Positions 16,159 through 23,941 of a stretch of 64,000 nt of DNA are shown piece by piece. The stretch spans positions 186,001 to 250,000 of the forward strand of contig CAVRLB010000001.1 of the NCBI GenBank assembly GCA_963722295.1. Direction: 5' to 3'. A program made the translations under genes and the position numbers. The notes below the pieces were generated by a model, which worked only from the letters and a program-made list of their open reading frames with translations, did no database searches and was not told the origin of the DNA. Each line of letters starts with the position of its first letter. Position 1 is the first letter of the stretch. This DNA is from Brooklawnia sp032229645 (lineage in GTDB: Bacteria > Actinomycetota > Actinomycetes > Propionibacteriales > Propionibacteriaceae).

Positions 16159-16431
16159 TCAGGCCAAGGTGAGGAAGAGCTTCTCGAGTTCTTCGGCGGT
16201 GATCCCGTCGGGGCGTTCCGTGTCGGGATCGATGAGGCAGTCCTTCATGGCCGACGAGATGATGGCGAAACCGGCCCGGTCGAGCGCACTGGAGACAGCG
16301 GCCAGCTGGGTTACCACGTCGCGGCATGAACCGCCGTTCTCGACGGCGTTGATGACCCCGTCCAACTGGCCGCGGGCGCGGCGCAACCGATTGAGGATCT
16401 TGCGCTGGGCTTCTGTGTCACTCGTGGTCAT
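16159..16431 (-). CDS. cstR: CsoR/RcnR-family repressor of the persulfide-sensing CstR type
   Basis: This 90-residue, all-helical DUF156 repressor opens with LNRLRRARGQLDGV. It keeps the two sensing Cys residues (Cys36 in GGSCRDVVTQLAAV, Cys65 in MKDC) but the Cu(I)-ligand His of CsoR, expected at position 61, is Ala. Loss of that His with retention of both Cys is the signature of CstR, which forms di- to tetrasulfide links on persulfide exposure and leaves DNA. The flanking CoA-disulfide reductase-rhodanese gene and the palindromic operator ahead of it support a sulfur role rather than copper. Start 25 bases after the upstream gene. Confidence 0.8.
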   Translation of the reverse strand: MTTSDTEAQRKILNRLRRARGQLDGVINAVENGGSCRDVVTQLAAVSSALDRAGFAIISSAMKDCLIDPDTERPDGITAEELEKLFLTLA

Positions 16432-16456
16432 GATCGCCTCCTGACGAGATTGGAAC

Positions 16457-18169
16457 TCAATTTGTGATGATGACAGACGCGGCGTCGTCCCCGAAGACAG
16501 CTCGCGCAGTGAGCATGCCCCCCGATAGCGATGCCGAATCGAACCCCGCCTGACTGAGTATCCGGTGGGCGATCGCCGAGCGTACGCCGGACTGACAGAG
16601 CACCCGGACCGGGCGTCCGGCCGCAGCCAGGCGGACCTCGTCGAGATGCTCGCGCAGCTGCGTGTGAGGAATGTTCAGCGTTCCGGCAAGATGCCCGCCG
16701 GCGTATTCCTGGGCGCTGCGCACATCGAGCAGCAGCGCTTCGGCGGCGACCTGGTCCAGGTCGGAGGCGTACCACAGTCGCAGGGTGCCGTTGAGCACGT
16801 TCTCGCCGACCATGCCCGCCAGGTTGATCGCGTCTTTCGCCTGGCCGTAAGGCGGCGAATACGACAGGTCGAGGTCGATCAACTCGGTCACGCCCATGCC
16901 CGCCCGGATCGCGGTCGCGAGCACGTCGATGCGCTTATCGACACCCTCGGTGCCGACCGCCTGCGCGCCGAGGATCAGCCCGTCCGAGGAACGCAGATGC
17001 ACGCTGAGGTGGATCTGCGCAGCCCCCGGGAAGTAGCCGGCATGCTGGTTGGGATGCAGGTGCAGGGTGTCATAGCCGATGCCCGTGGCCTCCAGCGATG
17101 CTCGGTTGGCCCCGGTCATCGCGGCGGTCAATCGTCCGACTCGCACGATCGCGGTGCCCAACGGCTTCGGCAATGGTCGGGCCACACCCGGCCGGACGAT
17201 CGCGTCCGCGACCAGACGGCCGGCACGGTTGGCCGGGCCCGCCAGCGCGACCGGACGTCTGGCCCCGGTGACGGCATCGGTGCTGATCGTCGCGTCTCCG
17301 ACGGCCCAGACCCCGTCCAGTGAGGTGCGGCCGTGCGCATCGGTGATGATGGCGCCTCGCTCGCAGGCAACGCCGGCGGCCTCGAAGGCGGCGGTGTCGG
17401 GCCGCACGCCGACCGAGAGCACGATGAGGTCGGCTTCGATGCCCGAGCCGTCGGCCAGCATGACGGTATCGGCATCGGTGCCTTGGACAATCCGGGCGGC
17501 GGCGACACCGGTGCGCACCGTGATGCCAAGCCTGCGCAGTTCTTCTGTGACCAGCCACGCCTGCTCGGTGTCGAGCGGCGGCAGCACATGATCGGCGAGT
17601 TCGACCAGGGAGGTCTCCAGGCCTTGGTGGGCCAGCGCTTCGGCCGCTTCCAGGCCGATGAAGCCGGCACCCAGCACCACAGCGCGTTTGGCGCCGGCAT
17701 CGACACCATCGCGCAGGGCGATCGCGTCATCGACGGTGCGCAGCGTCTGCACTCGGGGTGAATCGATGCCGTCGATCGGCGGCCGGAATGCGGTGGCGCC
17801 GGGGGAGAGCACCAAGGCGTCATAGCCGATCTGTTGCACTCCCTCGGGCGTCGCGACGGTGACCTGGCGTGCTGCCGCGTCCAGGCCGATCACATCGTGG
17901 CGGGTGCGCACATCGAGATTCAGCGCTGCCTTCAGGCTCTGCGGGGTCTGCACGAGCAGGGCGCTGCGGTCGGCGATCTCACCGCCTACGTAGTAGGGCA
18001 GCCCGCAGTTCGCGAAAGAGACGTGTTCGCCCCTTTCCAAGACGATGATCTCGGCGGATTCGTCCAAGCGCCGGGCGCGGGCGGCGCAACTCATGCCTCC
18101 GGCGACTCCGCCGACGACAACAATCCGGGCGGCTCGTGCCGCTGGATTCGTGGTGTTCTCAAACGTCAT
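16457..18169 (-). CDS. CoA-disulfide (persulfide) reductase with C-terminal rhodanese domain
   Basis: The flavoprotein core opens with the FAD motif RIVVVGGVAGGMSCAARARR. The redox Cys lies in SFANCGLPYYVGG (Cys55), the mark of CoA-disulfide reductases. A second nucleotide motif, AVVLGAGFIGLEAAEAL, binds NAD(P)H. Residues about 460-570 form a rhodanese domain with active-site loop VLCQSGVRS (Cys525). Fused CoADR-RHD proteins reduce CoA-persulfide or polysulfide and release sulfide. I prefer ATG 18169: a TATCAT -10 at 18182-18177 would put the transcript start at about that codon. ATG 18175 is the alternative. The operator overlaps the promoter, so repression by the CstR encoded downstream is likely. 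Confidence 0.88.
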   Translation of the reverse strand: MTFENTTNPAARAARIVVVGGVAGGMSCAARARRLDESAEIIVLERGEHVSFANCGLPYYVGGEIADRSALLVQTPQSLKAALNLDVRTRHDVIGLDAAARQVTVATPEGVQQIGYDALVLSPGATAFRPPIDGIDSPRVQTLRTVDDAIALRDGVDAGAKRAVVLGAGFIGLEAAEALAHQGLETSLVELADHVLPPLDTEQAWLVTEELRRLGITVRTGVAAARIVQGTDADTVMLADGSGIEADLIVLSVGVRPDTAAFEAAGVACERGAIITDAHGRTSLDGVWAVGDATISTDAVTGARRPVALAGPANRAGRLVADAIVRPGVARPLPKPLGTAIVRVGRLTAAMTGANRASLEATGIGYDTLHLHPNQHAGYFPGAAQIHLSVHLRSSDGLILGAQAVGTEGVDKRIDVLATAIRAGMGVTELIDLDLSYSPPYGQAKDAINLAGMVGENVLNGTLRLWYASDLDQVAAEALLLDVRSAQEYAGGHLAGTLNIPHTQLREHLDEVRLAAAGRPVRVLCQSGVRSAIAHRILSQAGFDSASLSGGMLTARAVFGDDAASVIITN

Positions 18170-18179
18170 GAGCATGATG

Positions 18180-18195
18180 ATACCCCAGGGGGTAT
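18180..18195 (-). promoter_or_regulatory. CstR/CsoR operator palindrome ahead of the CoA-disulfide reductase gene
   Basis: ATACCCC and GGGGTAT form a perfect inverted repeat around a 2-base centre, the known form of CsoR/CstR operators. It lies 4 bases before ATG 18175 and overlaps a TATCAT -10 element. TTGGCG lies 19 bases upstream of that element. Binding here would block the promoter of the three-gene operon. Confidence 0.8.
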
Positions 18196-18269
18196 GCGGT
18201 TCGCCAAATCGGCGCTGGCTCGCACGCCGCTGGCGATAGCTCATTTCTTCGATTGATGTCCGCAGGGTC

Positions 18270-18298
18270 TTGACTGATTCGAATTAATGTTCGATAGT
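18270..18298 (+). promoter_or_regulatory. Promoter of the imuA-imuB-dnaE2 operon
   Basis: TTGACT (18270-18275) and GATAGT (18293-18298) are 17 bases apart. The LexA box occupies most of the spacer, so repressor binding would exclude RNA polymerase. Transcription would start near 18305, at the in-frame GTG of imuA, suggesting a leaderless message. Confidence 0.7.
18279..18294 (+). promoter_or_regulatory. LexA (SOS) box
   Basis: TCGAAT-TAAT-GTTCGA matches the Gram-positive/actinobacterial SOS box (TCGAAC-N4-GTTCGA) at 11 of 12 fixed positions. It sits between the -35 and -10 of the mutasome promoter, so this operon is expected to be induced by DNA damage. Confidence 0.85.
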
Positions 18299-18304
18299 TT
18301 ATGG

Positions 18305-19000
18305 GTGTTAGTCAACGCCACCACAGCTGCAGCGACCCCTCATGGGGACTTGCTGCAGCGCCTGCGTAGTCAGGCCGATGCCGGCGCCCGGGTGCGCCAG
18401 CAGGTGGCGGTGCATCCGGCGTTGGCGGGTCTGCTGGATGGTGGCCTGCAACCGGGAGCCGCCTACTCGGTGAGTGCCGGGTCACTGCTGCTGGCGTTGC
18501 TGGCCGAGCCATCCAGCACTGGGCTGTGGTGCGGAGTGGTTGGCATGCCCGAGCTGGGTGCCGAGGCCGCCCGCAGTGCCGGTGTCGTGTTGGACAGACT
18601 CGTTCTTATACCGCAGCCGGGGGAGCGATGGCTGTCGGTGGTGGCCGCGCTGGCCGAGGCGCTGCCGGTGGTGGCCGTCCGGCCGCCCGCCCGGGCGCGG
18701 GATGCCGATGCTGCGCGGCTGGCTGCCCGGATGAGGGAACGTTCCTCGGTGCTGCTGGTCTGCGGCGAGTGGCCACGGGTCAATGCAGAACTTCGTATCG
18801 AGCAGGCGAAGTGGTCGGGCCTGGGCGCGGGCCATGGCTATCTGACCAGCCGCGAGGTGGTGGTGAGCGCGACCAACCGGCATTCCGGTACGCCCCATAC
18901 CGCGCGGCTGATCCTGCCCGATGCCAGCGGCCGTCTGTCGGCGGGCGAACTGGTGACTGCCGGAGCAGGCCAGCGGCCACGGCTGCGGGCGGTCGGCTGA
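18305..19000 (+). CDS. imuA: ImuA-like RecA-related accessory protein of the mutasome
   Basis: The 231-residue protein resembles the actinobacterial ImuA group, which is a degenerate RecA-like fold. A glycine-bearing GLLDGGLQPGAAYSV replaces the start of the RecA core and the Walker A loop is not intact; further conserved pieces are LWCGVVGMPELGAEAA and LVLIPQPGERWLSVVAAL. Its role is to support ImuB and DnaE2 in error-prone bypass synthesis. The longer open frame starts inside the LexA box at 18287, which cannot be translated from the predicted transcript, so GTG 18305 at the predicted +1 is preferred. Its stop overlaps the ATG of imuB (TGATG). Confidence 0.8.
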   Translation: MLVNATTAAATPHGDLLQRLRSQADAGARVRQQVAVHPALAGLLDGGLQPGAAYSVSAGSLLLALLAEPSSTGLWCGVVGMPELGAEAARSAGVVLDRLVLIPQPGERWLSVVAALAEALPVVAVRPPARARDADAARLAARMRERSSVLLVCGEWPRVNAELRIEQAKWSGLGAGHGYLTSREVVVSATNRHSGTPHTARLILPDASGRLSAGELVTAGAGQRPRLRAVG

Positions 19001-20541
19001 TGTCTACCGTGCTCGCACCGACGAGGTGCCTCGTCTTATGGTTTCAGGATTGGCCGGTGATCGCCTGGTGGCTGGCAGAAGGCCTGCCGCAGGGCGGTCC
19101 GGTAGCTGTCATCGAAGCCAACCGGATCGTCGCATGCTCCCCATCCGCACGCGTCGAGGGTGTGCGGATGGGGCAGCGCCGTCGCGAGGCGCAGGGCCGC
19201 TGCCCGCAGCTGCAGGTGGTGGCCGCCGATGTGCAACGCGACGAGCAGATGTTCACGCCGCTGGTGGTGACGATCGAACAGAGTGTGCCGAAGGTCCAGA
19301 TCGTGCGTCCAGGACTGGCGGCGCTGCGGGCGCGTGGCCCGGCCCGCTACTACGGCGGCGAGCCCGAAGCTGCCAGGGAAGTTCTCGCCGGAATCGAAAG
19401 GCTGGGGATAGCCGGTGGCAGGGTCGGGATAGCCGATGACATCTTCACCGCCGAGCAAGCCGCTCGGGACGCGGACCCGATCCGGGTGGTGCCACCGGAT
19501 GGTTCGGCCGGCTATCTGGCGCCGCTACCGGTGAACCGGCTGGGCGACCCGGAACTGAGCGAACTGCTGCCCAGGCTGGGAATGCATCTGCTGGGCGATT
19601 TCGCGGCGATGACCACCGGCGATGTGCGCGATCGGTTCGGGTCCCGTGGTGTCCGGTTGCACGAGCTGGCCTGCGGCCGGGATCCGCGCGAAATCGTGCC
19701 GCGCACCGTACCGCCCGAGTTCGCTCAGCAGATCGATTTCGATCCTCCGCTCGCGCTTGCCGAGCAGGTCGCCTTCAGTACACAGCTGACCGCCGAGAAG
19801 TTCGTTGCCGGTCTGGCGGCCAGGCAGTTGGTCTGCACGGAACTGCGGGTCATTCTGCGGGCTGAGCAGGGCGAACATGTCGAGTGTGTCTGGTTGCATC
19901 CGGGCTGCTTTGACGCTGCGGGGGTGGTTGATCGGGTGCGCTGGCAGCTGCAGGCGGCGGCCGGCAACGCGATCGGCAGCGGGCTTGTGCGGGTGCGCCT
20001 CGAACCGGTTGCGACCGATGCGATCGCCCATCACGCACCGGGCCTGTTCGGTTCCGGCACCGATGAGAAGGTGCATCACGTGCTGTCCAGAGTGCAGGCG
20101 ATGCTGGGTCACGAATCGGTGGTGATCCCTGTCATTAGTGGTGGACGAGGACTGGCCGAACGCCAGCAGTTCGTGCCCTGGGGAGATCGTACGGTGCTGA
20201 ATCGTCCGGCCGATCGTCCCTGGCCAGGACGTCTGCCAGATCCGCTGCCGGCCACCGTCTTCCCGCAGCATCGCCGGGTCGAGGTGACCGATGCCGACGG
20301 TGTACGGGTCGGTGTCAACGAGCGGCTGCTGCTGACCGGTATCCCGGCCCAGTTGAGCGTGGGGACGGTAAGCCTGCAGCTGGCAAGCTGGGCTGGTCCG
20401 TGGCCGGTCGATGAGCGGGGCTGGGATAGCACTCATGCGGCCAGGGGATGCCGTTTCCAGATGGCCGATGCCACTGGCGGAGCCTGGCTGCTGATGCTCG
20501 ATGAACACGGTGGCTGGTGGCTGGAAGGACGGTACGACTGA
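19000..20541 (+). CDS. imuB: ImuB, Y-family polymerase-like protein
   Basis: A 513-residue DinB/UmuC-fold protein that acts as the bridge between the beta clamp, ImuA and DnaE2; members are thought to lack polymerase activity. The opening RCLVLWFQDWPVIAWWLAEG is the ImuB version of the palm N terminus, in which the metal-binding acidic residues of active Y-family enzymes are not kept. SARVEGVRMGQRRREAQGRCP is the finger region. LSELLPRLGMHLLGDFAAM is a helix-hairpin-helix-type segment. The start overlaps the imuA stop by one base and its stop overlaps the dnaE2 start (TGATG both times), so the three genes are one translationally coupled operon. Confidence 0.88.
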   Translation: MSTVLAPTRCLVLWFQDWPVIAWWLAEGLPQGGPVAVIEANRIVACSPSARVEGVRMGQRRREAQGRCPQLQVVAADVQRDEQMFTPLVVTIEQSVPKVQIVRPGLAALRARGPARYYGGEPEAAREVLAGIERLGIAGGRVGIADDIFTAEQAARDADPIRVVPPDGSAGYLAPLPVNRLGDPELSELLPRLGMHLLGDFAAMTTGDVRDRFGSRGVRLHELACGRDPREIVPRTVPPEFAQQIDFDPPLALAEQVAFSTQLTAEKFVAGLAARQLVCTELRVILRAEQGEHVECVWLHPGCFDAAGVVDRVRWQLQAAAGNAIGSGLVRVRLEPVATDAIAHHAPGLFGSGTDEKVHHVLSRVQAMLGHESVVIPVISGGRGLAERQQFVPWGDRTVLNRPADRPWPGRLPDPLPATVFPQHRRVEVTDADGVRVGVNERLLLTGIPAQLSVGTVSLQLASWAGPWPVDERGWDSTHAARGCRFQMADATGGAWLLMLDEHGGWWLEGRYD

Positions 20542-23500
20542 TGGGGTATCACAATCCGCCGGTCACGTGGCGTCAACTGGAAGGAACCCTGACCGGCCGC
20601 AAGCCGCGCAGCGATTCGGATGCACCATTTTCTTGGAAGCGTGCGCCTTATCAGGCGCCGCCGATCGCGCGTCCCGAGCATCCGGTGCCCTATGCCGAGT
20701 TGCATGCTCATTCGTCCTTCTCGTTTCTGGACGGGGCCTCAGGCCCGGCCGAACTGGTCGAAGAGGCCGAGCGTCTGGGACTGTACGGGTTGGCGCTGAC
20801 CGATCACGACGGGCTCTACGGCATCGTCCGGTTTGCGGAGGCAGCCGAGCCGACGAGCGTGAAGACGGTCTTCGGGGCGGAGCTTTCGCTGGAGTTACCG
20901 GCACCGCAGAAGGGCGTTCCCGATCCGGTAGGCCGCCATCTGCTGGTGCTGGCTCGCGGCGAGCAGGGATATCACCGGCTGTCCGGGGCTATCACGGCGG
21001 CGCAGCTGGCCGGACGCGAGAAGGGTCGTCCGGTCTTTGATCTCGATGACCTGGCCGAACGTGCCGATGGCAGCTGGGTCATCCTGACCGGCTGCCGCAA
21101 AGGGGCGGTGAGGCAGGCGCTGCGCTCCGGTAGTGTCCGGGAGGCCTCCAGGGAACTGACCGAACTGGTGGACCGTTTCGGCCGGGACCAGGTCTACGTC
21201 GAGCTGACCGATCATGGTAGCCCGCTGGATGGCGTGCACAACGACGCGCTGGCTGCGATCGCCGAACAGGCCGGGCTACCGGTGGTGGCGACCGGCAATG
21301 TGCACTATGCGAACCCCGGTGCCCATCGGCTCGCCCAGGCGGTGGCCGCAGTGCGGGCGAACCGCAGCCTCGACGAACTCGACGGCTGGCTGCCCGCCGC
21401 CGGTACCGCGTTTCTGCGCTCGGGTGCAGAGATGCGGACGACCTTCGCGCGCTATCCCGGAGCTGTCGAGCGCACCGTCGAACTGGCCGATGAGTTGGGA
21501 TTCCCGCTGCGCAGGCTGAAACCAGCGCTGCCCACCCAGGAGGTGCCGGATGGGCACACGCCGATGTCATGGCTGCGCCGGCTGGTCCGGCAGGCGGTGC
21601 CGCGCAAATATCCCGATCTGGACGACGCCGGGCGCACCCGCATCGACCATGAGTTGGATGTCATCGAGGCCAAGGACTTCCCGGGCTACTTCCTGATCGT
21701 GCATGACATCGTCGCCGAAGCCAGGCGCCGGGGGATCCTATGCCAGGGACGTGGGTCGGCGGCCAACTCGGCGGTCTGCTATCTGCTCGACATCACCGCG
21801 GTCGACGCCATCTTCTACAACCTGCCATTCGAACGGTTCCTGTCGTCGCTGCGCGAAGAGGAACCCGATATCGATGTCGACTTCGATTCAGACCGCCGAG
21901 AGGAGATCATCCAATGGGTTTTCGACAAGTACGGACGCGAGCGTGCCGCCCAGGTCTGCAACGTCATTCAATACCGGCCGAAGAATGCCGTGCGCGATAT
22001 CGCCAAGGCTCTCGGCTACTCGTCGGGTCAGCAGGATGCTTTCTCTCGCGATATCGAGCGGTGGGGTGGTCCGCTGGCTGCCGATGGCAGCAATAGCATC
22101 CCGCCGCAGGTGATCGACCTCGCGAATCAGCTGCTGAAGGCGCCACGACATCTCGGCATCCACTCCGGCGGAATGGTGCTGACCGAGCGTCCGGTGGGGC
22201 AGGTGGTGCCGATCGAGCACGCCCGGATGCCCGACCGCACGGTGATCCAGTGGGACAAGGACGATGCCGCCTGGATGGGGCTGGTGAAGTTCGACCTGCT
22301 GGGGCTGGGCATGCTTGCGGCGCTGCAGCATTGCTTCAACCTGATCCGGGAGGCGACCGGTGAGCAGTGGGAGCTCGCCACCTTGCCGAAGGAGGAGAAG
22401 GCGGTCTACGACATGCTGTGCCGGGCCGATTCGATCGGGGTCTTTCAGGTCGAGTCCCGTGCCCAGATGGGGTTGCTGCCGAGACTGCAGCCGCGCCGGT
22501 TCTACGATCTGGCGGTTCAGATCGCACTGATCAGGCCCGGCCCGATTCAAGGCGGGGCGGTGCACCCGTTCGTCCGTCGCAAGCTGGGGCAAGAACCGGT
22601 GAGCTATCTGCATCCGAAGCTGGAGCCCGTGTTGGCTCGCACCCTGGGGGTTCCGGTCTTTCAGGAGCAGCTGATGCAGATGGCGATGGCCGTCGGGGAC
22701 TGCTCGGGTGAGGATGCCGATCTGCTGCGTCGGGCGATGGGTTCGAAGCGTGGCCTGGAGCGGATCGAATCGGTGCGCGACAGGCTCTATGCGGGTATGA
22801 AACGCAACGGGCTGGTGGAGGATGAGGCCGACATCATCTACCGGCAGATTCAGGCTTTCGCCAATTTCGGTTTCGCCGAGTCGCACTCGCTCAGCTTCGC
22901 ATTGCTGGTCTATGCGAGCTCGTGGATCAAGCTGCACTATCCGGCTGCCCTCCTGGCCGGACTGTTGCGGGCCCAGCCGATGGGTTTCTACTCGGCCGAG
23001 ACGCTGACGGCCGACGCCCGCAGGCACGGGGTCGAGGTGCATCGTCCCGATCTGCATCGCTCGGGTGCCGACGCGGGTCTTGAGGCACTGGCCGGCGGAG
23101 CGGATGGGCCGACCGGCCTGGATTTGTGCTGCGAGCGGCGTCAGCCGCCGGTGGGGGAGTTCGATCCCGCTGAGCCCAATCCGGCCCTGCCCGGCGAGGG
23201 GGCGAAGCATCGTAGGGATGGCCGGTTCGCGGTGCGGTTGGGGTTGGCCGCTGTACACGGCATCGGGAAGGACGTGGCCGATCAGATCGTCGCTGAACGC
23301 GACGCGGGTGGCGAGTTTCGCTCAATGGAGGATCTCGTCCGTCGTACCGGTGTGACCGAAGCGCAACTAACAGCATTGGCCACGGCCGGCGCATTCGACT
23401 GCCTGGGACTGACTCGGCGCCAGGCATTGTGGCGAGCCGGTACCGCGGTGCTCGATCAGGCCGAGACGCTGCCCGGCACCATCGCCGCGTTGCAGCCGCC

Positions 23501-23930
23501 GCTATTCGCCGAGCAAACCGGGCTGGAGAGACTGGCAGACGATCTGGCTTCGACCGGGGTGTCGGTCGACGATCATGTCATCGCCCACATTCGTGGACGC
23601 CTGACCGAGCGCGGTGTGCTGACCTCGGCCGAGCTGCGTACCTTCGAGGCCGGACGCAGGGTGGAGGCTGCCGGGCTTGTGACCCACCGGCAGCGGCCAT
23701 CGACTGCCTCGGGAATCACCTTCGTGAATCTGGAGGACGAATTCGGACTCATCAATGTGGTCTGCTCGGCAGGGCTATGGCAGCGGTACCGGCGGGTGGC
23801 TCGATCGTCGGCGGCGCTGATCGTGCGCGGAAAATTGGAGCGCTCCCCGGAGGGGATCGTCAACCTGCTCGCCGACCGGTTGGAGCCGCTGGCGATCGAT
23901 GTCGCGCATCACTCACGTGACTTTCGTTGA
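20541..23930 (+). CDS. dnaE2: Error-prone DNA polymerase III alpha subunit DnaE2 (ImuC)
   Basis: The 1129-residue C-family polymerase carries out mutagenic repair synthesis. PHP domain at the N terminus (YAELHAHSSFSFLDGAS, about residues 55-71; LTDHDGLYG). The catalytic PDIDVDFDSDRREEI motif is at about residues 442-456, and a further palm segment with VFQVESRAQMGLLPRLQPR lies near 640. A helix-hairpin-helix and an OB-fold (about 1010-1110, VEAAGLVTHRQRPSTASG) follow. The absence of the long C-terminal tail and the operon with imuA and imuB identify it as DnaE2 rather than the replicative DnaE1. Start ATG 20541 overlaps the imuB stop. Confidence 0.93.
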   Translation: MGYHNPPVTWRQLEGTLTGRKPRSDSDAPFSWKRAPYQAPPIARPEHPVPYAELHAHSSFSFLDGASGPAELVEEAERLGLYGLALTDHDGLYGIVRFAEAAEPTSVKTVFGAELSLELPAPQKGVPDPVGRHLLVLARGEQGYHRLSGAITAAQLAGREKGRPVFDLDDLAERADGSWVILTGCRKGAVRQALRSGSVREASRELTELVDRFGRDQVYVELTDHGSPLDGVHNDALAAIAEQAGLPVVATGNVHYANPGAHRLAQAVAAVRANRSLDELDGWLPAAGTAFLRSGAEMRTTFARYPGAVERTVELADELGFPLRRLKPALPTQEVPDGHTPMSWLRRLVRQAVPRKYPDLDDAGRTRIDHELDVIEAKDFPGYFLIVHDIVAEARRRGILCQGRGSAANSAVCYLLDITAVDAIFYNLPFERFLSSLREEEPDIDVDFDSDRREEIIQWVFDKYGRERAAQVCNVIQYRPKNAVRDIAKALGYSSGQQDAFSRDIERWGGPLAADGSNSIPPQVIDLANQLLKAPRHLGIHSGGMVLTERPVGQVVPIEHARMPDRTVIQWDKDDAAWMGLVKFDLLGLGMLAALQHCFNLIREATGEQWELATLPKEEKAVYDMLCRADSIGVFQVESRAQMGLLPRLQPRRFYDLAVQIALIRPGPIQGGAVHPFVRRKLGQEPVSYLHPKLEPVLARTLGVPVFQEQLMQMAMAVGDCSGEDADLLRRAMGSKRGLERIESVRDRLYAGMKRNGLVEDEADIIYRQIQAFANFGFAESHSLSFALLVYASSWIKLHYPAALLAGLLRAQPMGFYSAETLTADARRHGVEVHRPDLHRSGADAGLEALAGGADGPTGLDLCCERRQPPVGEFDPAEPNPALPGEGAKHRRDGRFAVRLGLAAVHGIGKDVADQIVAERDAGGEFRSMEDLVRRTGVTEAQLTALATAGAFDCLGLTRRQALWRAGTAVLDQAETLPGTIAALQPPLFAEQTGLERLADDLASTGVSVDDHVIAHIRGRLTERGVLTSAELRTFEAGRRVEAAGLVTHRQRPSTASGITFVNLEDEFGLINVVCSAGLWQRYRRVARSSAALIVRGKLERSPEGIVNLLADRLEPLAIDVAHHSRDFR

Positions 23931-23941
23931 GCGGACCTGGA

